From the IMG/VR virus record IMGVR_UViG_3300036851_000218, positions 17,402 through 81,401 of that record: DNA of 64,000 bases; one strand, 5' to 3'. Below, one piece after another: positions 36,868 to 45,178 of this stretch (positions are counted from its first letter, which is position 1; every line of letters starts with the position of its first letter). Made by a program: the position numbers and the translations under genes. Under the pieces are notes generated by a model that did no database searches, was not told the origin of the DNA, and was given only the letters and a program-made list of their open reading frames with translations. This DNA comes from a virus.

Positions 36868-36896
36868 ACTATATCACGAAATAAGGATTTTGTCAA
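36868..36896 (-). promoter_or_regulatory. Sigma-70 type promoter, - strand
   Basis: On the - strand TTGACA (36896-36891) and TATAGT (36873-36868) are separated by 17 bases. It starts a transcript for the chaperone-like, tape measure and tail-tip genes immediately after the terminator of the major tail gene. Confidence 0.8.
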
Positions 36897-36900
36897 GAGG

Positions 36901-36929
36901 AAATAAAAGAGACACCCGAAGGTGTCCCC
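36901..36929 (-). terminator. Rho-independent terminator after the major tail gene
   Basis: On the - strand the stem GACACC, a TTCG tetraloop and GGTGTC are followed by TCTTTTATTT. The UUCG loop is typical of strong terminators. It separates the abundant tail tube transcript from the tail assembly genes. Confidence 0.85.
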
Positions 36930-36954
36930 CTTATCTAGTTATTATAGATTAATA

Positions 36955-38448
36955 TTAGGCGTTGGGGTAGAACGGTTTACCGAACACCACTTCGCCGTCA
37001 TCAGTCGTAGCCAGGAAGATGTTGAAGTCATCGTCCACATTCATGGTCACGCTGGTGTAGTTGCCCGTAACGGCCTGACCGTTTTCCAGGGTGATAGTGC
37101 TGAATACGAAGTCGGTGAACAAGTCACGTTTGTGCAAACCGTCAACCGTAGCCACGACTGCACGATGTTCATTACCAGCAATACCAACAATCGCTGCCGA
37201 TCCAGGTATCCCTGGTTCAGTCCAGGTAGCTCCACCGTCCAGGCTTTCAGCGTAGTAGCCAGCCGCGCCACCCACAGCAAGGTGGTCTTTGTTGAATACG
37301 TTTACCGCATTCAGTGCGCCAGGAGCGCCTGGGAGATTGGCACTAATGTCAACCACCTGTACTGCGCTACCGACAAAGCGACCTTTCAGCAACGTACCGG
37401 CTTCGCCAACAACATAGAAGTTGTCGCCTTCGGTGTCCGAAGCAACGGCGGTAAAAGCCGCAGCCGCAGGGAAGGCCGAAGAAGTAACTGTCGTCCACGA
37501 TGTACCATTGTCTTCCGACACATACATTACCGGAGCGCCTGCGGCAGTGCCACCGACGGCGATAATGCTGTTGCCAAAATACTTGATACCGAAAATCGGA
37601 GCAACCACGCCTGCAACAGCAGTGAAGGATGCGCCACGATCCTGGGATACACGCAGCGTACCAGCCGTACCAGTGGCAACGGGGGCATCTGATGTACCAG
37701 CGACAATGACATCATCACGGGTCGCAACCGCATACGCGAAATCGGTAGCAGTGCCACCAATTGTCAACGTGGTTGGTGCAGAACCGAAGCGGTCATCTGT
37801 CAGCAAACCTTCGGGGACAGCCGTGCCGTCGCCACCCGTAACTACGATGTCGAGAGCAATGCCCTCATTACATCCTGGGCAGTCAACAGTCATGAACGCC
37901 GAAGCATACAACTGCTGTACCGGAGTTTCGCCGTTGGTGTAGATAATTTCGTATCCCTGCGCCCATAGGCGCAGTTTTTCGGAAATCGTCAGCACCGATG
38001 TTGACGAGATGATATTTTCATCATCAATCGTCACCAAGTCCCCTTCTTCAACTGGCTCATCCAACAGGCCATCGGGGAAGATGTCTGCATGGTTGTAGCG
38101 AGTTTCAGCAGGGCATAGATACTTCATGTAGAACGTGCGGCGGCAGTTGCGTTTCAACGCAAGCTGCTGAGCCGGAGTCCACAAAGCACCCGCAGGGAAG
38201 CCGATTGTGTAGGTACGGCTGCGCACTTCGGCAGCACGTTTAACCTTAACAACGGTTTTGATACGTCCGCCGCGCAGTTCAACGCGGGTAACAGTCAGAG
38301 CGTCACTTGAATCGGCGCTTGGGCTTGTTACGGCGTGTCCTAGCAGGGAGACGGGGGTGCTAATAGGGGTGTCACCAGCCATCATGAACAGATAGTCTTT
38401 ACTGTCAATACCTTCGGCTGGACCCCAAAATGCGGGAAGATTAGCCAT
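36955..38448 (-). CDS. Probable major tail protein with Asp-box beta-propeller
   Basis: 497 residues. Position ahead of the chaperone and tape measure genes, its own strong terminator and C-rich codon choice point to the tail tube protein. Residues 1-200 would be the tube domain. From about 225 on there are repeats with Asp boxes: SQDRGASF (268-275), SEDNGTSW (311-318) and SLDGGATW (402-409). These are the BNR/sialidase-type propeller blades also found in Ycf48-like proteins. A propeller on a tail tube subunit would stud the tail with hundreds of copies. CPGC at 190-193 sits at the domain border. The assignment as tube protein is inference. Confidence 0.65.
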   Translation of the reverse strand: MANLPAFWGPAEGIDSKDYLFMMAGDTPISTPVSLLGHAVTSPSADSSDALTVTRVELRGGRIKTVVKVKRAAEVRSRTYTIGFPAGALWTPAQQLALKRNCRRTFYMKYLCPAETRYNHADIFPDGLLDEPVEEGDLVTIDDENIISSTSVLTISEKLRLWAQGYEIIYTNGETPVQQLYASAFMTVDCPGCNEGIALDIVVTGGDGTAVPEGLLTDDRFGSAPTTLTIGGTATDFAYAVATRDDVIVAGTSDAPVATGTAGTLRVSQDRGASFTAVAGVVAPIFGIKYFGNSIIAVGGTAAGAPVMYVSEDNGTSWTTVTSSAFPAAAAFTAVASDTEGDNFYVVGEAGTLLKGRFVGSAVQVVDISANLPGAPGALNAVNVFNKDHLAVGGAAGYYAESLDGGATWTEPGIPGSAAIVGIAGNEHRAVVATVDGLHKRDLFTDFVFSTITLENGQAVTGNYTSVTMNVDDDFNIFLATTDDGEVVFGKPFYPNA

Positions 38449-38463
38449 TTGTTACCTCCACAG

Positions 38464-39096
38464 TTATGGCAATTTATACGGATATGCGCTACTAAATAAG
38501 TTGCGCCGTACCGCACTGTCATTCAAATCTTCTGGTTGCAAGGCCCCCGCCTTCCAGAATGACCGCAGTGCGTTTTGTCGAACAGTCTCGATGTCTGGAT
38601 ACAGAAATTCCAACTCCTTCGACCAATCGTAAACAGAACACGCCTTTTCTAACTCTACCAATTGTTCAGCCCTAGTATTCTCAACCTTAGATGTCTCAAC
38701 CAGATAGGCACTAACCGGAGCATCAAGTGTTACCACAAGATAGGCTTCCTTCCCGTCGCATTGATAAACTACGGGGCTTACTAATTTAACGGGGGTCTTT
38801 GGACCGCCGATGGTTGACGATTTATCTTCCTGAGCAATTTGATCTTTAGAGCGTGGATCAGGAAGTCCCTGCTGCGACTTATTGAGAGCCGCTACCTCTT
38901 CATTCAAATAAAACTTCTCTTCTGACTGAGTTTCAGCCATGCTGCCTTCAAAGTTTGAAGCGCCGTCAGTGGCATTGAATGCTTTTTCAGTTGCCTCTCC
39001 AAATTCGTTTGTCGCTTTGTCAGCAGCTTTATCTACATCCGAGTTTGAATTCGAACGTCCAAAAAAACCACTATTGCTACTTTCTTTCTTTGACAT
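38464..39096 (-). CDS. Hypothetical protein in tail region
   Basis: 210 residues with a GGAG site just inside the upstream gene. The first 100 residues are low-complexity (Ser, Asn, Lys, Asp) and probably disordered. The C-terminal half has a folded look (ELEKACSVYDWSKELEFLYP). No family is recognised. It lies in the head-tail joining to tail tube interval. Confidence 0.55.
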   Translation of the reverse strand: MSKKESSNSGFFGRSNSNSDVDKAADKATNEFGEATEKAFNATDGASNFEGSMAETQSEEKFYLNEEVAALNKSQQGLPDPRSKDQIAQEDKSSTIGGPKTPVKLVSPVVYQCDGKEAYLVVTLDAPVSAYLVETSKVENTRAEQLVELEKACSVYDWSKELEFLYPDIETVRQNALRSFWKAGALQPEDLNDSAVRRNLFSSAYPYKLP

Positions 39097-39106
39097 TTTT
39101 ATTCTC

Positions 39107-39262
39107 CTATTCCAATCGCAGATCGAACAATAACGCGATACCAGCTACGAAAGCCAGAAATGCTGTGACTGCCGGAGGAATTACAATTCCAGCTAATCCA
39201 GCAGAAGCGATAGCGAATACTATCAAAAACAAGGCCAGGAGTATCTTTGCAAGTTTAGTCAT
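39107..39262 (-). CDS. 51-residue two-helix membrane protein
   Basis: An ATG at 39262, with GGAG six bases upstream, opens a 51-codon frame to the stop at 39109-39107. Two hydrophobic helices are separated by a short turn (LLALFLIVFAIASAG and AVTAFLAFVAGIALLF). It is holin-like in topology but lies inside the structural block. The following gene starts just after it. Confidence 0.5.
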   Translation of the reverse strand: MTKLAKILLALFLIVFAIASAGLAGIVIPPAVTAFLAFVAGIALLFDLRLE

Positions 39263-39271
39263 CTTCATCTC

Positions 39272-40678
39272 CTATACTAATGCGAACTTATGTTTCGGAA
39301 CTTTCGAGATAATGTCTGCGTAGGCTTGTTGACCACGCAAATCACCATATCTAAATTGATTGGTTACTGTACCTGTGAGTTGGTTGATGCTGGTTCTACC
39401 ATACATTTCCTGCTGGTAATAAATGAACCCGCGTTTTTCTTTACCGTCGTCCAAGAAACAACCACAATCAATAACGGGCAAATCCGCCGCAGTGCGAAAC
39501 ACAATGGCTCGGATAACCTGACTGACAGCTTTTTGTAGTCTCTCAGATAAATAATTAGGGTTGGTTTTATATTTGAAAGTTAGTTTAAAATCGTGGCAAT
39601 TATCGGGAGACAGGCAGCTACATTCACTTGGAACGAGTACCCCTTCATCGTCAAACTTGCCATCGATGCAAAAGCTGACTACGCCATTGGCGGCATCGAC
39701 AATCTTGGTTGTCACCTGATATGTGCCGCTGTCGCAGCAGCAATCAGAGCAATCTTCACAGACGCATGACTTGGTTAACAAACCTTTGGATTCTACTTCG
39801 GTCAAACAGCGAAATTCTATCGTCTCTAGTAACTTATAAAATTCTCCATTAACCAAATTAGTAGTGTTGTTGTAAAATGCAGGATTGACAAGGCTATAGC
39901 TGTAAAGCCAATAGCGGCGAAATCCGCTACCAAGTACCTCATACGGTTTGGCCTGTGGAATAATCTGGTTTGTGCCTGGGTAGACTGGGTATAATTCTCC
40001 ATCGTCACATTCATCCGTTTCTGGATCAATGTCCACGAACACATATTTTACATGCTGTACATTTACTTGATCGGCAATGTTGTAAGCAATGGTATCGTTA
40101 TCTAAGGTCACAATCCAATCAGAACCCGATTTGCGGGGTTTTACGGTGTCATCGATGGAGTATGTACCATTATCGCTATTACGTCGCAAAATGATATTGA
40201 GAGGATTGTCTACGAGGCTGTCTGGAATTGTTACTTCGGGTTTTCCAAGAACAATATTGACCGTTGCGTTTAAAAGGACGAATGGACTAATCGCCACTGC
40301 ATTTAAACCTGTCACCGTATTCCATTGCGGTTCGACATCCACCGCTTCTATCCCAGGCCATGTGCGCCGACGGGCATCAAAAGGGAAATCCATTTCACGG
40401 GTGTGGTAACGAGTCGATACGTTGTAGCCAAGAAAGTTCTCAGCTTCGTCGGTAACACTTCGTAACGTTGTCCAGAGAGCGTCACGAAGGCAGTGATTAA
40501 TTGTAAAGTCTGACCAGTCTTGTTCATTCGCTTCGCCCGTTAAGACCCCATACAGGCGACCAAAATAATTCGTGTTCGAAGAGAACCGACCATAGGTAAC
40601 GGGTAGCATATTTATAAGATTGTAAACTTCATCGTCTGTCATGTTGGGGTCAAAAACAGCGGGGTTTACGATACTCAT
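39272..40678 (-). CDS. Virion protein with a cysteine cluster (head-tail region)
   Basis: 468 residues from the ATG at 40678, overlapping the upstream stop (TAATG). The middle carries a dense cysteine set (CVCEDCSDCCCDSG near 330, then CSCLSPDNC), which suggests bound zinc or iron-sulphur. The C-terminal part (ERLQKAVSQVIRAIVFRT) resembles head-tail or baseplate components by context only. No known family was recognised. Confidence 0.55.
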   Translation of the reverse strand: MSIVNPAVFDPNMTDDEVYNLINMLPVTYGRFSSNTNYFGRLYGVLTGEANEQDWSDFTINHCLRDALWTTLRSVTDEAENFLGYNVSTRYHTREMDFPFDARRRTWPGIEAVDVEPQWNTVTGLNAVAISPFVLLNATVNIVLGKPEVTIPDSLVDNPLNIILRRNSDNGTYSIDDTVKPRKSGSDWIVTLDNDTIAYNIADQVNVQHVKYVFVDIDPETDECDDGELYPVYPGTNQIIPQAKPYEVLGSGFRRYWLYSYSLVNPAFYNNTTNLVNGEFYKLLETIEFRCLTEVESKGLLTKSCVCEDCSDCCCDSGTYQVTTKIVDAANGVVSFCIDGKFDDEGVLVPSECSCLSPDNCHDFKLTFKYKTNPNYLSERLQKAVSQVIRAIVFRTAADLPVIDCGCFLDDGKEKRGFIYYQQEMYGRTSINQLTGTVTNQFRYGDLRGQQAYADIISKVPKHKFALV

Positions 40679-40914
40679 TAACTGGCCTCTTTTACTGCCG
40701 TGACCGACGGTGACTTTTCTCCGAGAGGGGTAACAGTGACACCTTGCGAACGCCAATAATTAATATTTTCTACGGAGGCTAGAACAGGAACAATATGGGC
40801 GGGGTACGCTTTATTGTCCAGACCAAGTAAAGACTCGGAGCAATCAGAGCATGTCACCAGGATATGACTCAATGTTCCCGTAGTTCTCTTTTTCTTCTGA
40901 CCGCACTTGCACAT
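40678..40914 (-). CDS. Small zinc-ribbon-like protein
   Basis: 78 residues. CKCG at the start and CSDC near residue 22 form a four-cysteine zinc-ribbon-like arrangement. It overlaps the preceding membrane-protein gene by 71 bases in another frame. Similar short zinc proteins occur in head-tail modules, but the role is unknown. Confidence 0.5.
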   Translation of the reverse strand: MCKCGQKKKRTTGTLSHILVTCSDCSESLLGLDNKAYPAHIVPVLASVENINYWRSQGVTVTPLGEKSPSVTAVKEAS

Positions 40915-41296
40915 AGTCCACCACGATATTTAAAATAGCACTCACAGCAGTGATAGCGAAGTGAGTAACGAACAGATTGAAAAGTCCTTTAGTTTTACCT
41001 GTAACCAGCATATACGCTGTGAACGGTAAGGTTATCCAGAAAGATAAACAAGTCGGGCAAGACCACCGTTCCATTTTCCGTTCGTCAATGATCCACGTAT
41101 CATCGTGTATCGAGTAAGGGTTTAATGTAAATCTGCGTACCCAATCAAATAAGGTGACAGGTTGTACATGGCCTGTAGCTTCTCGGTAGGTTGATTTTTC
41201 AGTAGATGGGAACGGACCGTAATGGGACTCTTTTTCTTGATACAGGAGAATTTTCGTCAGATAAAATACAGCCAAGCAAACTTTTATAAGTAACAT
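40844..41296 (-). CDS. Membrane protein with CPTCLSFW motif
   Basis: 150 residues. An N-terminal hydrophobic helix is followed later by CPTCLSFWITLPFTAYMLV and a third segment (FVTHFAITAVSAILNIVV). The CxxCxxFW pattern is reminiscent of DUF1360-type small membrane proteins. Its presence in the virion block is unexplained; it could be a membrane-insertion or superinfection-related protein. Confidence 0.5.
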   Translation of the reverse strand: MLLIKVCLAVFYLTKILLYQEKESHYGPFPSTEKSTYREATGHVQPVTLFDWVRRFTLNPYSIHDDTWIIDERKMERWSCPTCLSFWITLPFTAYMLVTGKTKGLFNLFVTHFAITAVSAILNIVVDYVQVRSEEKENYGNIESYPGDML

Positions 41297-41335
41297 GATT
41301 GAAGGGGCAAGATTGCTCCCGCCCCAACCTTTCTA

Positions 41336-41989
41336 TTACGCACCTGCAACCAGGGCAGTTTGGGTGTAGAAACGAACACCAGCGCGACCTACGATAATTT
41401 GAGTAATCGTGAAAGTAGCATTGGTATCATAGACATGAGCGCCTGGGACTTCTCCCACGCTGTACTCACCGTCACCCCAATCCCAAACCCAAGCCAGGAT
41501 GTCGCCAGTCGATGTATCCGTCACAACGATAGACGGGTCGCCAGCGATATTGACCGTGAAGCCACCTACCAGATCAATCGCGGCGGCGGGATCGTCGTCG
41601 TAATTAGTCTGTTGAGCGACAATGGGACGGATAACGCGCAGCAGATCGATGATAAACTGCCATTCGGTATCGGCGTAGGGCGGTCCTGCGTATGACTTAG
41701 CATACATAGCCGCAGCCAAAACCGCACCATACACGGGACGCATCTGAGCGTTCACACCGCGAACTGCGTGTTGCGATTCCAGGATTTTGGTAACAAGCTG
41801 AGTGTCAACCAGTTCATCGTAAGTCAGATAAACGGTTTCACTGAGCGCCGACGTAAACTCAATTTTGATATTGCTGTTGGGCGTAGGAAATGTTTCCACG
41901 TCCGAAACGCGGGTAAGCGGGCCGTAAGGCGCAACGACTGCTGCGGCTGCGGCATCCACTTGGGCGTTTGTTTTTGTTGCTAAGGCCAT
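41336..41989 (-). CDS. PKD-domain virion protein
   Basis: 217 residues behind a GGAGAG site. Residues about 140-210 form a PKD (Ig-like) domain: TSTGDILAWVWDWGDGEYS, a proline, HVYDTNATFTITQIIV. The N-terminal 130 residues are helical and may be the virion-binding part. Ig-like modules on phage heads and tails bind weakly to surface glycans. Codon use resembles the capsid gene, so it is probably abundant. Position after the capsid gene suggests a decoration or head-tail connector protein. Confidence 0.7.
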   Translation of the reverse strand: MALATKTNAQVDAAAAAVVAPYGPLTRVSDVETFPTPNSNIKIEFTSALSETVYLTYDELVDTQLVTKILESQHAVRGVNAQMRPVYGAVLAAAMYAKSYAGPPYADTEWQFIIDLLRVIRPIVAQQTNYDDDPAAAIDLVGGFTVNIAGDPSIVVTDTSTGDILAWVWDWGDGEYSVGEVPGAHVYDTNATFTITQIIVGRAGVRFYTQTALVAGA

Positions 41990-42001
41990 TTATGTCTCTC
42001 C

Positions 42002-42619
42002 TTATTTTCCTTTAGGGGCGATAATTTCATCTACGAGTTCTTTATCGCGTGGGGGTCGTCCAGGCTTATTTTTGGGCGACTCCGTCTCTTTCTCTACTGG
42101 CTTATCAGAGTTGTCTTCGGCTGGCTCAGCTACAAGTTGTGGTTTAGATTTAGCGTCAGCTACATCTGCATCCGAAACCGGAATGTAAGACACCGCAAGA
42201 TCGGCGGAAGCGCGTTTAGCTTCTAAAGCAGCTTCCAACTCAGAGATCGACATTTCAGCCACAACTGCTTCTTTGCTTGGCTGTCCTGCCAATGCTAGGG
42301 CTTGTTCTAAGGTCATCCGTGCGGACACAGATTTAGCCCGTCCTTGTTCTGCCAACTTGCGTACCTGAGCGCCAATCTGAGCGTCCAGAGTGAATGTCTC
42401 AAAGAAACCTTCATTCCGGCGGTACACACGGGACTTGTCGATGATAGCTTTAGCGTCGTGTTCATTGACCATCATAACGCCACCGATTTTCAAGTGACCT
42501 TTTTCATCACGCTCCGGCTGATAAATCCGGCTTTTGACATTGAAAGTCAATGATTTTGTTGGGTGATAATGGATACCAATAAAGTACAACGGTATCATCC
42601 GTTCTGTTTTTTCTGCCAT
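42002..42619 (-). CDS. Hypothetical protein with basic tail
   Basis: 205 residues. Ordered N-terminal half (IPLYFIGIHYHP, VYRRNEGFFETFTLD) and charged linker, with an AT-hook-like KNKPGRPPRDKE near the end. It is the first gene behind its own promoter downstream of the capsid gene. A head completion or DNA-contacting role is possible, but nothing is proved. Confidence 0.5.
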   Translation of the reverse strand: MAEKTERMIPLYFIGIHYHPTKSLTFNVKSRIYQPERDEKGHLKIGGVMMVNEHDAKAIIDKSRVYRRNEGFFETFTLDAQIGAQVRKLAEQGRAKSVSARMTLEQALALAGQPSKEAVVAEMSISELEAALEAKRASADLAVSYIPVSDADVADAKSKPQLVAEPAEDNSDKPVEKETESPKNKPGRPPRDKELVDEIIAPKGK

Positions 42620-42641
42620 TGAATAACTTACTCCTTTAAGT

Positions 42642-42680
42642 ATATGTTATGCCAGATTTCATATGTCTAGCATAACATAT
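42642..42680 (-). repeat. Long hairpin at a transcription start
   Basis: Arms of 15 bases with one mismatch (42642-42656 and 42666-42680) and a 9-base loop. It begins at the -10 box of the - strand promoter at 42679-42707 and covers the expected start of the transcript. It could be an operator or a stabilising 5' stem-loop. There is no T run, so it is not a terminator. Confidence 0.75.
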
Positions 42681-42707
42681 TATACACTATATTCTATCTT
42701 TTGTAAA
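42679..42707 (-). promoter_or_regulatory. Sigma-70 type promoter, - strand
   Basis: On the - strand TTTACA (42707-42702) and TATAAT (42684-42679) have a 17-base spacer. It lies in the gap between the capsid gene and the gene at 42619, starting a second late transcript for the connector and tail tube region. Confidence 0.75.
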
Positions 42708-42716
42708 TAGCGAGTA

Positions 42717-44141
42717 TTACAGCGGCGTTAGCAGCGGTGTACCGCTACCACCCTGAATACCGTCATAAGCGTAGAAATCTGGCGACCAGAAGTTCGCGCC
42801 TTCATTTTCCGCCGACAGCAGGGTAGCTACTGCAACGTTGTTGATACGAGCCTGGAACGGCTGTGCGTAGGAGGCCAAGCGACCACGCGCCTCAGCATAG
42901 TATTGGAAGCACTTGTTGTTTTCCATCAGCCAGCCAGCACGGACGAGGCCACCATTGACGGTGAACACATCTTCTGTACCGTTGGTTGGGTAATCCAGAG
43001 CGCCCCAATTGACGTACTGTTGTTCCAGCAGGGTGATGCCATTAGCACGGCGGGTCAGGATAAAGATGTCACCGGCTACGCCGCCAGCTTCTTCGTCCGT
43101 ACCTGGGTTGATGGTGGCATTGTTGCCCATATTTTCGTCAGGGACAACCGCAATCGGCGTACCGTCAACGTCAATGAAGCCGTATCCGATTCCACCTTGC
43201 ATAATCCGGCTGCGTTCCGCCAAGAAATCACGGTAGGTCATCTGACCAGCGAAGTTGTTGGTCACAAAGCCGACGTTCCCGCCCGAAGCGTGAGCATCAG
43301 CAATGTAGCTCCACATACCCGCAGGCATAACCACAACCATGTCGTTCTGAGCAACGCCCCAACGACGAGCCTGCAAACGAGCGCGCAGTTTACGAACCAC
43401 TGCACGGATCAATGTCAGGATAGCCACCGGATCAGTAACACCAGCACCATTCACAACCAGCGGGTTAGCCCAATGTGGAACGCCAGGACCGACCAAGTGA
43501 GACTGAACATATCCTGGGGCAATAACGGTATCCAGACCGTCGTACTCCATAACAGAGTTTGAACGATCACCGTTAACAATCAGGTAGTTCATGTGCTGCT
43601 GCATAACCATCAACGCACGGGCAACAGCCCAATCTGCGTCATTGTCGAGAACTGCGCCCAAGCTGTTACCGCGAACGGTGTAGATGGGTGAATTCTCATA
43701 GTCGCGCATTCCGAAGTCATCAACATGGAGTTTCGGGCTGGTAAAGCTCCACTGGCCTTCCTCGGTCTGGTATTCGAAACCTGACCAAACAGCCGAAGGA
43801 CCGTAACCGCATTCCGAAATGTCGATGGTGCGCAGGTATTCCGCATAGGTGTCTGAACCGTCAAACCCTTCGGGAGCAACCCATTCCAGGTGGGCTACCG
43901 TCGGGAAACGGAAATCAACAGCACGGGTGGGAATCCACTGCAACAGGGGTGAGCCTGTATCGACTGCCATGCTGATAATATCATCAGCGATAAGCGAAAA
44001 CGGGCCGTTCTGATACAGAAGGCCGGATGTTGGGTGATCTCCTTGCAGGGTATCTTTAGCGTGAAATGCAAGTTTAGCCTTGATTTCGTCTACCGACACA
44101 CCAGCTTTATCAGCCAACATTTTTAAATACTGTTCATTCAT
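42717..44141 (-). CDS. Major capsid protein (HK97-like)
   Basis: 474 residues, directly downstream of the prohead protease, which is the classic order. The first 30 residues are helical and may be the removed delta domain. The middle contains VWSGFEYQTEEGQWSF and MVVVMPAGMWSYIADA; the latter fits the spine and A-domain of HK97-fold capsids. Strong, C-rich codon use fits very high expression. The 3' flank holds the next promoter. The fold is inferred from context and size. Confidence 0.8.
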   Translation of the reverse strand: MNEQYLKMLADKAGVSVDEIKAKLAFHAKDTLQGDHPTSGLLYQNGPFSLIADDIISMAVDTGSPLLQWIPTRAVDFRFPTVAHLEWVAPEGFDGSDTYAEYLRTIDISECGYGPSAVWSGFEYQTEEGQWSFTSPKLHVDDFGMRDYENSPIYTVRGNSLGAVLDNDADWAVARALMVMQQHMNYLIVNGDRSNSVMEYDGLDTVIAPGYVQSHLVGPGVPHWANPLVVNGAGVTDPVAILTLIRAVVRKLRARLQARRWGVAQNDMVVVMPAGMWSYIADAHASGGNVGFVTNNFAGQMTYRDFLAERSRIMQGGIGYGFIDVDGTPIAVVPDENMGNNATINPGTDEEAGGVAGDIFILTRRANGITLLEQQYVNWGALDYPTNGTEDVFTVNGGLVRAGWLMENNKCFQYYAEARGRLASYAQPFQARINNVAVATLLSAENEGANFWSPDFYAYDGIQGGSGTPLLTPL

Positions 44142-44147
44142 TTTTAA

Positions 44148-45131
44148 TTAGCTCCTTTTCCCTGGTGCATGTGCAGGGACACCACTTTTAGTTCTGCGGA
44201 TATTCCGTGCATCTTCTTCCGCGTCACGCTCTTCCTCAGTCTGACGGGCAAGGTCGTCGGCAATAACTTGGGCTTCGATTTTCAGCTTAGCCGCTACGTG
44301 GGTTGAAAATGATTTCAAACCGTTATTGACATTGGCAATACCAGTAGCCAATACACGATGTTCCTCCACCGATTTAGCCTGATTGTCTGTAACCAGCGCA
44401 GTCAGGGTAGCAACTTCGGCTTTCAAGGCTTTCACCAAGTCCAAAACTGCTTTGATTTCACCGGACAGACCTTCGCTAACCAACTCTTCCTGGTCAGCTT
44501 CACCTTCATTGAACAGTTCATCGATGTCACCTGAATTGTCAGCACCGATCAGTTCTTCCAGTGACGGAAGTTCTTCTTCGGTGTTTTCCTGATTTTCACC
44601 CAGGTCTTCATCTTCGAGTTTAAAGTTCTTCATAACTTCTGCTACCGCCTTTGGGTTAGCGGGAGTAGTCGTCAACGAGATTTCCGCTGGCATCCATTGT
44701 TTAATGAGGCCAGTTGCTCCGTCGATTTCTACTGCCGTTTGAACAGGTTGCGAACTTGCACCTAGCAGATTTTTCTCTGCCAACGCTGCCAACATATCGT
44801 GGTAGCGATAGGCGCGGCGCACTTCAATATCCCACAACTGACCATCATCCGTATCCTGGTAGAATTTAGCATAGCCTAACAGTTTCTTTCCTACCCGATC
44901 ATTCAGAGCATGGTCGTAGAAAGCGTAAATTGTGTCAACCACAACTTCACCGTTTTCATTCTTACCATAGTCAGTCGCAGACTTATCAAAGCGTTCACCT
45001 TGCAAGTCCACACCCCCTAAGTAATCCGGCCCACCATAAGGAATGCCTACGACACGAAACGTTGTAGCGTCATCGGTCTGTTTGACAATCTTGGCATTGG
45101 GCGTAAAGATTCTAGGAAGTGTTTCTTTCAT
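44148..45131 (-). CDS. HK97-type prohead protease with scaffold domain
   Basis: 327 residues. The S78-type protease half shows the His in YAFYDHA, the Ser in LLGASSQPV and WMPAEISLTTTPANP, which is the family's end motif. From about 180 on it is acidic and coiled-coil (EELPSLEELIG, VKALKAEVATLTALV), the pattern of a fused scaffolding domain. It would build and mature the prohead and then be degraded. It lies between portal and capsid genes. Confidence 0.88.
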   Translation of the reverse strand: MKETLPRIFTPNAKIVKQTDDATTFRVVGIPYGGPDYLGGVDLQGERFDKSATDYGKNENGEVVVDTIYAFYDHALNDRVGKKLLGYAKFYQDTDDGQLWDIEVRRAYRYHDMLAALAEKNLLGASSQPVQTAVEIDGATGLIKQWMPAEISLTTTPANPKAVAEVMKNFKLEDEDLGENQENTEEELPSLEELIGADNSGDIDELFNEGEADQEELVSEGLSGEIKAVLDLVKALKAEVATLTALVTDNQAKSVEEHRVLATGIANVNNGLKSFSTHVAAKLKIEAQVIADDLARQTEEERDAEEDARNIRRTKSGVPAHAPGKRS

Positions 45132-45178
45132 TTACCGATCCTTTCTTAATTTGAACTATTAACAAGCCCCGTAGCTTG

